NCBI GenBank assembly: GCA_025931335.1
Contig: JAICNG010000033.1
Coordinates: 1-34,667, forward strand
Reading direction: 5' to 3'
DNA length: 34,667 nucleotides
Origin: Gemmatimonadaceae bacterium
Lineage (GTDB): Bacteria > Gemmatimonadota > Gemmatimonadetes > Gemmatimonadales > Gemmatimonadaceae
This document shows, piece by piece, positions 16,017 to 23,191 of this stretch. Below the pieces are notes generated by a model. The model ran no database searches. It was not told where the DNA came from and was given only the letters and a program-made list of their open reading frames with translations. Position numbers and translations under genes: made by a program. Every line of letters starts with the position of its first letter. The first letter of the stretch is position 1.

Positions 16017-18710
16017 GTGAAGCGCCTCGTGTACTTCTTTGGGAACGGCAAGGCCGACGGCACGCGCGAGATGAAAAGCGTGCTGGGCGGCAAGGGCGCG
16101 AACCTCGCCGAGATGACGAATCTTGGCGTTCCGGTCCCCCCGGGGTTCACCATCGCGTGCGAGGTCTGCATCGACTACCTGCGCGATGGGAGCATCTCAT
16201 CCGCGCTGCGCGACGAGGTCGCCCGAAATCTCGAGCGACTCGAGACCGCCACCGGAAAGCGCCTCGGCGATCCGTCCAATCCGCTGCTCGTGTCCGTGCG
16301 GTCGGGCTCTCCGGTCTCGATGCCCGGCATGATGGAGACCATCCTCAACCTCGGCCTCAACAACATCAGCGTGCAGGGGCTCGCGCAGCAGAGTGGAAGC
16401 GCGCGCTTCGCCTACGACTCGTACCGCAGGTTCCTCCAGATGTACGGCGACGTCGTGCTCGGCGTCTCCATTCAGGACTTCGAGAGTCTCCTCAAGGGCA
16501 AGCGGTTGCTCGAAGGGGTAACGACCGACGCCGAGCTCAGCGAGGGCGCACTCCGCAACCTCGTCGAGGAGTACAAGGCGCTCATCCGAACCAGGATCGG
16601 GGATGTCTTTCCGATGGACCCAATCCAGCAGCTGTGGGGCGCCATCGAAGCGGTGTGGAAGTCGTGGATGCTCAAGAAGGCCGTCGACTATCGTCGCGTG
16701 AATGGAATCTCCGAGACCCTCGGGACGGCGGTGAACATCGTCACGATGGTGTTCGGGAACATGGGCGAGGACTCGGGCACCGGTGTCGCGTTCACGCGCA
16801 ACCCGTCGACGGGCGAGCGCAAGTTCTACGGAGAGTTTCTCGTCAACGCGCAGGGCGAAGACGTCGTCGCCGGGATCCGGACACCCCTCGACATCGACGA
16901 GATGGCGCAGCGCTTTCCCGACGCGTATCGGGAGCTCCTCGCCACGCAGGACCGGCTCGAGAAGCACTATGGCGACATGCAGGACATCGAGTTCACGGTC
17001 GAGCGCGGCAAGCTGTACATGCTCCAGACCCGCACCGGAAAGCGCACCGCCGCCGCCGCGGTGCGCATCGCGAACGACATGGTGACGGAGGAGTTGATCG
17101 ACAGCCACGCCGCGGTGATGCGGGTCGCCCCGCAGCAGCTCGACCAGCTCCTGCATCCCACGATCGACCCGAGCGCGCGCGCCGAGCCGCTGTGCGTGGG
17201 CCTTCCCGCGAGTCCAGGTGCCGCGAGTGGTCGCGCCGTGTTCGATCCCGATGTCGCGGAGCAGCGCGCGGCAGCCGGAGAGCGTGTCATCCTCGTGCGT
17301 GACGAGACGACGCCGGAAGACTTCCACGGAATGGTGGCGGCCCGCGCCATCCTGACGACCCGTGGCGGGATGACGAGCCACGCCGCGGTCGTTGCGCGCG
17401 GCATGGGCAAGTGCGCGATCGTCGGCGCCAAGGACATTCACGTCGATCTGGAGCAGCGCTGCTTCGCCGTCGATGGGACGACGGTCAACGAAGGCGACTG
17501 GATCACGCTCGACGGAGCGAGTGGGCGCGTGTTCAAGGGCGACCTGCCGACGGTCCCGAGCGAGGTCGTGCGCGTGATGACCGGCGGGATGGCGGCGCAG
17601 GCCTCCTCCACGTTCGCGCCGTTCGCGCGACTGCTCGGGTGGGCCGACGAGGCACGGACGCTCCGCGTGCGCGCAAACGCCGACACGCCGCAGGATGCGC
17701 GAACCGCGCGCGGCTTCGGCGCCGAGGGCATCGGACTGTGTCGCACCGAGCACATGTTCTTCGAGGGAGATCGCATCCACGCCATGCGCGAGATGATCGT
17801 GGCTCGCGACGAAGGCGGGCGTCGGCGCGCGCTCGCCAAGCTGCTGCCAATGCAGCGAGCCGATTTCGAGGGGATCTTCGAGGCCATGGCCGGGCTCCCC
17901 GTCACGATCCGCCTGCTCGACCCGCCGTTGCACGAGTTTCTCCCGCACGGCGGTGAGGAGTCGAAGCGGCTCGCCCGGATGCTCGGCATCACGCGCATGG
18001 AGCTCACGCGCATCGTCGAATCGCTGCGAGAGACCAACCCAATGCTCGGGCATCGCGGATGCCGCCTGGGTGTGAGCTACCCGGAGATCACCGAAACGCA
18101 GGCGCGGGCGATCTTCGAAGCTGCCGTGCGGACGACGAAACGCGGGATCCAGGTGCTCCCCGAGATCATGATTCCCCTCGTCGCGACGGCGAAGGAGTTC
18201 GCACACCAGCGGGCCATCGTCGACGAGGTGGCGCGCGGGATGTTCGGGGGAATTGGCGACGAGATTCCCTATCTGGTCGGAACGATGATCGAGCTGCCGC
18301 GCGCAGCGCTCACCGCCGATGAGATCGCCGGCGGACCCAAGGGCGCCGAGTTCTTCTCGTTCGGCACCAACGACCTCACGCAGACGACGATGGGTTTGAG
18401 CCGCGACGACGCAGGGCGCTTCCTTCCCACGTACGTCGAGCGTGGCATCCTGCCCGAGGATCCGTTCCAGGTGCTCGACGAGCGCGGCGTGGGCCGCCTG
18501 ATCCGCATCGCCGTCGACGACGGGCGCCGCGTGCGGCCTGACCTCAAGGTGGGCATTTGCGGGGAGCACGGCGGCGAGCCGCGCTCCATTCGCTTCTGCC
18601 ATGAGGTCGGGATGAACTACGTGTCCTGCTCGCCGTACCGGGTGCCGATCGCGCGACTCGCGGCCGGGCAGGCGGCGCTGGGGACATCAGGGGCGCTGGA
18701 GAAGCGCTGA
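16017..18710 (+). CDS. ppdK: Pyruvate, phosphate dikinase
   Basis: PPDK interconverts pyruvate + ATP + Pi and PEP + AMP + PPi, linking carbon and adenylate pools. The 897-residue protein has the three usual parts: N-terminal ATP-grasp domain (GGKGANLAEM at ~23-32), swivelling phosphohistidine domain with His455 in GGMTSHAAVVARG, and C-terminal PEP/pyruvate barrel with Cys848 in GICGEHGGEP. The GTG at 16017 has a strong GAGGAGG at 16006-16012, which fixes the start. It is the last gene of the plus-strand series, nine bases after purF. The last six codons are copied just past the stop, and the 3' end overlaps a convergent gene by 24 bases. Confidence 0.97.
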   Translation: MKRLVYFFGNGKADGTREMKSVLGGKGANLAEMTNLGVPVPPGFTIACEVCIDYLRDGSISSALRDEVARNLERLETATGKRLGDPSNPLLVSVRSGSPVSMPGMMETILNLGLNNISVQGLAQQSGSARFAYDSYRRFLQMYGDVVLGVSIQDFESLLKGKRLLEGVTTDAELSEGALRNLVEEYKALIRTRIGDVFPMDPIQQLWGAIEAVWKSWMLKKAVDYRRVNGISETLGTAVNIVTMVFGNMGEDSGTGVAFTRNPSTGERKFYGEFLVNAQGEDVVAGIRTPLDIDEMAQRFPDAYRELLATQDRLEKHYGDMQDIEFTVERGKLYMLQTRTGKRTAAAAVRIANDMVTEELIDSHAAVMRVAPQQLDQLLHPTIDPSARAEPLCVGLPASPGAASGRAVFDPDVAEQRAAAGERVILVRDETTPEDFHGMVAARAILTTRGGMTSHAAVVARGMGKCAIVGAKDIHVDLEQRCFAVDGTTVNEGDWITLDGASGRVFKGDLPTVPSEVVRVMTGGMAAQASSTFAPFARLLGWADEARTLRVRANADTPQDARTARGFGAEGIGLCRTEHMFFEGDRIHAMREMIVARDEGGRRRALAKLLPMQRADFEGIFEAMAGLPVTIRLLDPPLHEFLPHGGEESKRLARMLGITRMELTRIVESLRETNPMLGHRGCRLGVSYPEITETQARAIFEAAVRTTKRGIQVLPEIMIPLVATAKEFAHQRAIVDEVARGMFGGIGDEIPYLVGTMIELPRAALTADEIAGGPKGAEFFSFGTNDLTQTTMGLSRDDAGRFLPTYVERGILPEDPFQVLDERGVGRLIRIAVDDGRRVRPDLKVGICGEHGGEPRSIRFCHEVGMNYVSCSPYRVPIARLAAGQAALGTSGALEKR

Positions 18711-19514
18711 GGGCGCTGGAGAAGCGCTACTCGCTCCTACTGGGATCTCGTGCACGTAGTACAGCGTCGCCAACCCGATCTTCCGCAGCACCGGCAGCGA
18801 GACGTTGTACACCGGCACGCCGCCGGCCGTGTGGCCCTCGAACGCTCCGGTATGCGCATGCCCGTGGAATACCACGGTGGCGTCGTAGCGATCGAGCGGC
18901 TCCGCGAGGCGATCGCATCCCAGGAATGGATAGATCACCTCGGGCTCGCCGGCGACCGTTCCCGCGATCGGCGCATAGTGCAGGACGACGACTCGCACCG
19001 GCGTGGCGAGACGGCGGAGGCCCATCTCCAGCCGCTGCACTTCCTCGAGCGTCGCGCTCACGAAGGCCTTCGTTTCCACTTCGCCAAACGAGGTCAGCGC
19101 CGCGCGCCCGAACCCGCCCATGAAACCCTTCGTCCCGACGAACCCCACGTGATCATTGAGCTGAAAGGGATCCCCGACGAGGACGTGGATGCCGCGCGCC
19201 CGCAAGATCGCCTCGCCCTCAGCCGCCTGCCCCGCCTCGTGGTCATGATTGCCCAGGACGGCGGTGATCGGCGTCTTGACGTCGGCGAGCTCGCCGACGA
19301 CGGTGCGAAACTCCGCCGGGAGACCGCGACGCGTGAGGTCCCCGCACAGGACCAGCACATCGGCGTCGTCATTCACCCGGGCCAGGTGGTCGCGAAACGC
19401 ACCGCGATCCTCCTCGCCACAGTGAATGTCCCCCACGGCGGCGACGCGCACGACGCGGTCGGACGTGCGCCGCTGCGGAAGCTCAGCGATGTTCGATACG
19501 GGCGTCATACTCAT
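18687..19514 (-). CDS. Calcineurin-like metallophosphoesterase
   Basis: This 275-residue protein has all five blocks of a two-metal phosphoesterase: GDIHCGEE (~29-36), VLCGDLTRRG, VLGNHDHE, VVLHYAP and FHGHAHTG. The substrate is unknown; possibilities are a cyclic nucleotide, a nucleotide-type phosphodiester or a phosphoprotein. It is soluble, with no signal peptide. ATG at 19514 overlaps the end of the nucleotidyltransferase gene by 32 bases; a start further in, near residue 21, would also keep the fold. The last ~12 residues come from the tandem duplication and are probably not part of the fold. It converges with ppdK and overlaps it by 24 bases. Confidence 0.88.
   Translation of the reverse strand: MSMTPVSNIAELPQRRTSDRVVRVAAVGDIHCGEEDRGAFRDHLARVNDDADVLVLCGDLTRRGLPAEFRTVVGELADVKTPITAVLGNHDHEAGQAAEGEAILRARGIHVLVGDPFQLNDHVGFVGTKGFMGGFGRAALTSFGEVETKAFVSATLEEVQRLEMGLRRLATPVRVVVLHYAPIAGTVAGEPEVIYPFLGCDRLAEPLDRYDATVVFHGHAHTGAFEGHTAGGVPVYNVSLPVLRKIGLATLYYVHEIPVGASSASPAPSALLQRP
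18691..18728. repeat. 20-bp tandem duplication at the convergent ppdK / phosphoesterase ends
   Basis: Two copies of an 18-base identical unit start at 18691 and 18711, spaced exactly 20 bases. Each copy can fold as a small hairpin (GCGCT, loop GGAGA, AGCGC; for example 18693-18707). The first copy contains the last six codons and part of the stop of ppdK. The second follows the stop. Both lie within the end of the opposite-strand phosphoesterase gene, whose C-terminal residues they encode. No T-run follows, so terminator function is only possible. Confidence 0.8.
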
Positions 19515-20403
19515 CCACGATCGGTGATCGCTCCATCCAGACGTCGCTCGCCGCGATCGCCCGGACTACCGGGTGTGCCTCACGACGACGCACGCTGTCC
19601 TCGCGCTCGTCGCGAAACTTCCATTCGGTGACGTCGATGTTGAAGCTGAACCGCGAGATCAGCGTGCCACGCGTGACCCGGTCGCCCGTCCGCGGGCGCG
19701 CGACCTCCGCGGCGGCGCGCCCCAACAGCTCTTCGTGCACCCAACGGGGGATGGCGCCCTCCACCTCGGGATACACGTACATGAAGATCTGCAGCTGAGC
19801 GAGCAAGAGGGGCCAGTGCTCGGCGACGCGCTCGAGGAGCCGCTCCCAGCTCATGGCGTGACCGACGCAGGCGATGAGATGAACGATGTCCCCCATGTCC
19901 TGGCGATGCCGCTCATGGATGAAGAGTCGATGCCAGAGCAGCTCTTCGGCTGGCGCAACCCGCACCGGGGTCGCGGCGAGGATCGCCGGCCGGCTGTGCT
20001 GATACCAACCCGCATCGATCAGCGCGAGCCCGTTTCCCATCCCGAAGATCAGATCGATGAACGGGTCGCCGTCGAACGCCTTCGCAAGCCAATGCGGCTG
20101 CTCGAGACGCGTCGTGAATCCCGCGTCGCGCAGCACGCGCGCCGCGGCCACGGTGTGCTCGGGCTCGACGAACACATCGAGGTCCTTCGTATCGCGGTAG
20201 ATTCCCGTGTGCTCGTAGATCGCGTACGCGCCGGCGACGACGTACGGAATTCCCTGCTCGTTGAGCGCGCGAAGGCCGCGCTTGTAGACCTCGCGCTCCG
20301 CCTCCGGCACCCAGAAGTCGCCGTGCGTGACCGACTTCTTCTCTTCCTTGGTGAGGTCGCGCATCCGCGGGACGCGCGTGGCGTTCCCTCCCTCTCGCGC
20401 CAT
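19483..20403 (-). CDS. Nucleotidyltransferase-fold protein
   Basis: The 306-residue protein contains a minimal nucleotidyltransferase core: VVAGAYAIYEHTG (~55-67) in place of the classical hG[GS] helix, then RDTKDLDVFVEPEH with metal-binding D74 and D76. The following region suits the AbiEii-like/uncharacterised NTase group, and WVHEELLGRAA marks the start of an extra C-terminal part. Substrate unknown. It could modify tRNA, protein or a small molecule, and it lacks an obvious antitoxin partner. ATG 20403 has AAGG in AAGGCGG nearby and is preferred over TTG 20406. It is followed by, and overlaps, a metallophosphoesterase gene, so the pair may add and remove a group; that is inference. Confidence 0.75.
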   Translation of the reverse strand: MAREGGNATRVPRMRDLTKEEKKSVTHGDFWVPEAEREVYKRGLRALNEQGIPYVVAGAYAIYEHTGIYRDTKDLDVFVEPEHTVAAARVLRDAGFTTRLEQPHWLAKAFDGDPFIDLIFGMGNGLALIDAGWYQHSRPAILAATPVRVAPAEELLWHRLFIHERHRQDMGDIVHLIACVGHAMSWERLLERVAEHWPLLLAQLQIFMYVYPEVEGAIPRWVHEELLGRAAAEVARPRTGDRVTRGTLISRFSFNIDVTEWKFRDEREDSVRRREAHPVVRAIAASDVWMERSPIVDEYDARIEHR

Positions 20404-20434
20404 CAACGCCGCCTTGGGACGAGGTTTCCGTACG

Positions 20435-21103
20435 TCAAAGCAAGGGTTGCGCCGTCCAGCGACGTGCGTCTCGCGCCGGTGCCGGCTCCCCCGCTCTCGC
20501 GATCAACGCCTCGAGATCCAGCTCCGAGGACGGCATCACCTGGGCCTTCAGGACGACCTCCATTTCCTTCAGGGCGTGCTCGGCCTCGGCGGGATCCGCT
20601 GACGCCACGCAGTCGGACGGGACGACGAGGGCGTAGTCCCGCATGTAGGCGTCGTTGGCGGTGAACAGCACGCAGATGTTCGCCTGCACTCCGGTCATGA
20701 TCAGCGTGCGCGCGCCGAGGTAGTCGAGCAGAATGTCGAGCTGGGTCGAGAAGAACCCCGAGTGCTTGGGCTTGAGCACGAAGTAGTCGTCCTTCTCGGG
20801 GTGCAGGATCTCGGCGAGCGGTTGGCCGGGCACGCCGTCGTGAAGCACATGATGGAGCACCTGGTTCAGGTCGGACTGCCAGCGTCCGAAGTTGTCGTTG
20901 GCGTACACGGTCGGAATGCCGGCCTCCTTCGCGCGTCGTTTGAGCGCCGCGATCTTACGCGCCATTGGCAGCGCGTGCTCGAGCAGCTCTCGGCCGTCAT
21001 CGAAGTCGAGCGCGTTGATCACATCGATCAGGATCAGCGCGACGGGCGACTTGTCCGGCGCGTTCCCGTGGAGGTCGGGATTAGGCCCGGCGGCGTTCGT
21101 CAT
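20435..21103 (-). CDS. Isochorismatase-like cysteine hydrolase
   Basis: The 222-residue protein belongs to the isochorismatase/nicotinamidase superfamily. The catalytic triad can be seen as Asp in LILIDVIN (~27), Lys in VLKPKHSGFF (~112) and Cys in GVQANICVLFTA (~146). The usual cis-peptide segment (TGVQANIC) is present. Members hydrolyse nicotinamide, ureidoacrylate, isochorismate or other amides; the substrate cannot be read from sequence. ATG at 21103 overlaps the stop of the NTF2-like gene as TGATG, while a longer reading to 21166 lacks family sequence. It ends 31 bases before the nucleotidyltransferase start. Confidence 0.88.
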   Translation of the reverse strand: MTNAAGPNPDLHGNAPDKSPVALILIDVINALDFDDGRELLEHALPMARKIAALKRRAKEAGIPTVYANDNFGRWQSDLNQVLHHVLHDGVPGQPLAEILHPEKDDYFVLKPKHSGFFSTQLDILLDYLGARTLIMTGVQANICVLFTANDAYMRDYALVVPSDCVASADPAEAEHALKEMEVVLKAQVMPSSELDLEALIARAGEPAPARDARRWTAQPLL

Positions 21104-21531
21104 CAGCGGCCGGCCCTCGTCGAATTCACGACTTCGCGAAGTCCAGTCGCGCCCGCCACGGACCACGCTCCAGACTCGCGGACGATTGACAGGCGAAAGT
21201 CCGCGTCGCGTCGCTCACCGTCGACCTGAACGCGGACCACCGCCGCATCCCGCGTTCGCTCCGTGATGGTTGCTTCCACCTCGTCGATGCGGCCGAGCCG
21301 CGATCGGAGGCTCGCGGAAACCTGACGCGCGGCCATCCACGGCTCGGCGCCCCGCGCGAGCATGGCGCGCGCCGACTCGACGCGGCCCAGCGCAAGAGCC
21401 CGCACGAACTCCTCGGCCACCACCTCCGGGGGGGAGACGAAGATCTCGTCGTCCCCGAGGCCGAACACGATGCCGCCCACCAGGGCGAGCGAGAGTGCTA
21501 CGATCGCGACCGCGCTCATGAGGCCCTTCAT
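21103..21531 (-). CDS. Membrane-anchored NTF2-like (DUF4878-type) protein
   Basis: This 142-residue protein starts with a hydrophobic anchor or signal (~5-27). A small alpha+beta domain follows: PPEVVAEEFVRALALGRVESARAML (a helix pair typical of DUF4878/NTF2-like lipoproteins), then strands with VVRVQVDGERRDADFRLSIV and ending SGAWSVAGAT. There is no cysteine lipobox, so it should stay anchored with the domain outside the cytosol. ATG 21531 overlaps the stop of the upstream DUF421 gene as ATGA, and its own stop overlaps the hydrolase start. The long frame upstream to 21795 is a shadow of the DUF421 gene. Function is not known. Confidence 0.75.
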   Translation of the reverse strand: MKGLMSAVAIVALSLALVGGIVFGLGDDEIFVSPPEVVAEEFVRALALGRVESARAMLARGAEPWMAARQVSASLRSRLGRIDEVEATITERTRDAAVVRVQVDGERRDADFRLSIVRESGAWSVAGATGLREVVNSTRAGR

Positions 21532-22046
21532 CGGTCCCGCGGACGGAGCCGCACCTTCACCCATTCGGCGTCGTTGCGCTGCACAGGCCTCGCCCAATCG
21601 TGGAACACGACGGCGAGAATCCCCTCCTGCTCCAGCCGCGCCCGCTTGATCTCCGCCCAGCGAGCGGCTGACACCCCGGCGAGCCGCAGCGCCGACGCAA
21701 TCTCCTTGCGATTCATGCGCTCGCGGAGCATCGCGCGGCGCCGCGGGATGCCGTTCTCGAGGACGACCGGTGGCTCGCCTTCGACGAGCCGCCATACGCG
21801 CAGGTCGAGCATGGCGACTACCGCGATCGTCAGTTGCAGCACGGTGAGAGTACCGGCGGCCACGATGAGCTGCGCGAACGGGATCGTGGCGAGCATCGCG
21901 TCATCCACGAGGTCACCAACGATGACGGCGAGCACGAACTGCATTCCGGTGGCTTCCGACACCAGGCGCTTGCCCGAGGCGCGCACGAGCGCCAGCAGCA
22001 CGATGTAGGCGACGAGCGCCCGCAGAGCGATCGCGATGAGCGACAT
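21528..22046 (-). CDS. DUF421 (YetF-like) membrane protein, second copy
   Basis: The 172-residue protein has three predicted transmembrane helices (~4-23, ~37-55, ~60-82) and a soluble C-terminal domain, as in the DUF421/YetF family. GKR at ~25-27, VLAVIVGDLVDDAML, and LVEGEPPVVLENG are family features. No enzymatic role is established for the family; YetF-type proteins are linked to spore or envelope functions in some species. It follows the first DUF421 copy with no intervening base (TAG then ATG) and overlaps the NTF2-like gene by ATGA. Confidence 0.85.
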   Translation of the reverse strand: MSLIAIALRALVAYIVLLALVRASGKRLVSEATGMQFVLAVIVGDLVDDAMLATIPFAQLIVAAGTLTVLQLTIAVVAMLDLRVWRLVEGEPPVVLENGIPRRRAMLRERMNRKEIASALRLAGVSAARWAEIKRARLEQEGILAVVFHDWARPVQRNDAEWVKVRLRPRDR

Positions 22047-22634
22047 CTACTCGCTCCGACCCAGGTGCCCGGGACTGTCGGTGCGGTGCTCGGGCATCGG
22101 CGTGTCGTCGCCCCCGGTATCGGCGCGGCGCTGCTCCTCCATCGCCAGACCGACGTCCGCCTTTTGCACGGGCTCGGCCCAGTCCTGTCGGATGACGCTC
22201 AGCTCCCCGTTGTACTCGATGACGGCGACTTTGACCTCACGAAGGTCGTCGACGCCGCGCAAGCGCAGCTCCGAGAGCACGTCCTTCTCGTTCATGCGCT
22301 CGGCCCGCATTCCCGGGTAGTGAAGCTGCCCCTTCTCGAGGACCACCGTCGGCGACCCCTCGAGCAGGTGCCCGAAGCCGTGATCCCAGTACGTGAGCCA
22401 CGAGTTGCCGTAGTGCAGCAGCGCAATGACGCCGAGGCCGACAAAGCCCTGCGCCATCGACACGCTCCCGTAGATGATCTCGTCGACGACCTCGCCGAGC
22501 ATGATCGCGACCAGGAAGTCGAACGCGCTGAACATCCCGATCGTGCGTTTGCCGGAAAAGCGGATGATGGCGAGCATCACGGCGTAGACCGCCACCGCAC
22601 GCGCCGCCGTCAGCGCCAGGTCCCTCGGGTCCAT
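22047..22634 (-). CDS. DUF421 (YetF-like) membrane protein, first copy
   Basis: A 195-residue DUF421 protein with three hydrophobic segments (~7-25, ~38-56, ~59-80) and the soluble domain after GHLLEGSPTVVLEKGQL. The motif FSGKR is at ~26-30. The last ~35 residues are polar and low in predicted structure, absent from the second copy. ATG 22634 is preceded by a strong GGAGG (22640-22644), which makes it the probable first gene of its unit. The tmRNA terminator lies just upstream, so a promoter must lie in 22645-22720; none is clear by eye. Confidence 0.87.
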   Translation of the reverse strand: MDPRDLALTAARAVAVYAVMLAIIRFSGKRTIGMFSAFDFLVAIMLGEVVDEIIYGSVSMAQGFVGLGVIALLHYGNSWLTYWDHGFGHLLEGSPTVVLEKGQLHYPGMRAERMNEKDVLSELRLRGVDDLREVKVAVIEYNGELSVIRQDWAEPVQKADVGLAMEEQRRADTGGDDTPMPEHRTDSPGHLGRSE

Positions 22635-22720
22635 TGATGCCTCCGTCCGCGTGGTCGCCGGCCAGGAATGCGCTTCTACCGCCGCGCGTGTGGGTGCAGG
22701 AAGCGTGCGCGATGGGGATG

Positions 22721-22758
22721 AAAAAGCGACGCCGGGTCGACAGTCGACCCGGCGTCGC
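22721..22758 (-). terminator. Intrinsic terminator of tmRNA
   Basis: A perfect 15-bp stem (22726-22740 with 22744-22758) and a 3-base loop are followed on the minus strand by five T (22725-22721). It begins six bases after the mature tmRNA end. It isolates the abundant RNA from the DUF421 genes downstream. Confidence 0.92.
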
Positions 22759-22763
22759 GAGCA

Positions 22764-23115
22764 TGGAGGCGCGGGGAATTGAACCCCGGTCCGAGAATGG
22801 ATCCACCACAGCTTCTACGTGCGTAGTCCGCCATTGGATGTCTCCGAACGCTGGCCGGCGGACGGCCCACTTTCGGATAAGCCTCTCTTGATCTCACTCA
22901 GCGCCTGGAGACGCGACGCCGAGCCAGCCCAAATTTGCGATACCCGAAAGACGCCTTAGGCGAGCTTCTTACCGGGCAGGTGCATAACTAAAAGTTACGC
23001 AGCCAGAGCCATGTTAGAGTTGGCAGTTGTGAATCGTCCCGAGGGATTAACCAGGGCTCGAGGACCTGGGCACGCGGCCACGGCTTCACCGACCCCGTCG
23101 AAGCCAGTCGCCCCC
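22764..23115 (-). ncRNA. ssrA: Transfer-messenger RNA (tmRNA)
   Basis: tmRNA rescues stalled ribosomes with SmpB and adds a degradation tag. The 5' sequence at 23115 (GGGGGCGACTGGCTTCGACG) is the classic tmRNA start. It pairs with the 3' strand CGCCTCC (one G-U pair) to form the acceptor stem, with discriminator A at 22764. The T arm is CGGGG-TTCAATT-CCCCG. A tag frame ends in LAA then TAA. The terminal CCA is not encoded and must be added after transcription. The size, about 352 nt, is normal for a one-piece tmRNA. It has its own promoter and terminator. Confidence 0.97.
22995..23024 (-). other. tmRNA proteolysis-tag reading frame
   Basis: Codons GCC AAC TCT AAC ATG GCT CTG GCT GCG then TAA encode ANSNMALAA. 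With the Ala from charged tmRNA the tag would be AANSNMALAA. The start at GCC is assumed from the usual Ala resume codon; the ending LAA is the ClpXP-type signal. Two codons (ACA ACT) directly upstream could also be read if the resume point differs. Confidence 0.75.
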
Positions 23116-23124
23116 GTAGCCCCA

Positions 23125-23153
23125 ATTCTAGCGGCATCGGGCGTCCGAGTCAA
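23125..23153 (-). promoter_or_regulatory. Promoter of tmRNA
   Basis: Minus strand: TTGACT (23153-23148), a 17-base spacer, then TAGAAT (23130-23125). The mature 5' end at 23115 is ten bases past the -10. Transcription from ~23118 followed by RNase P trimming would fit. It is the best-matching sigma70-type promoter in the window. Confidence 0.8.
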
Positions 23154-23191
23154 CGTCAACGTCGCTGTCGTTACCCTCACCATTAGCGTCA

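Noticed and set aside
16197-18602. 801-codon open frame opposite ppdK
   Set aside because: High-GC antisense shadow; composition is His/Arg/Gly-rich without domains, and ppdK is unmistakable in the sense frame.
22764-22800. tRNA-like 3' end near the DUF421 genes
   Set aside because: The T arm and acceptor belong to the tRNA-like domain of tmRNA, not to a separate tRNA.
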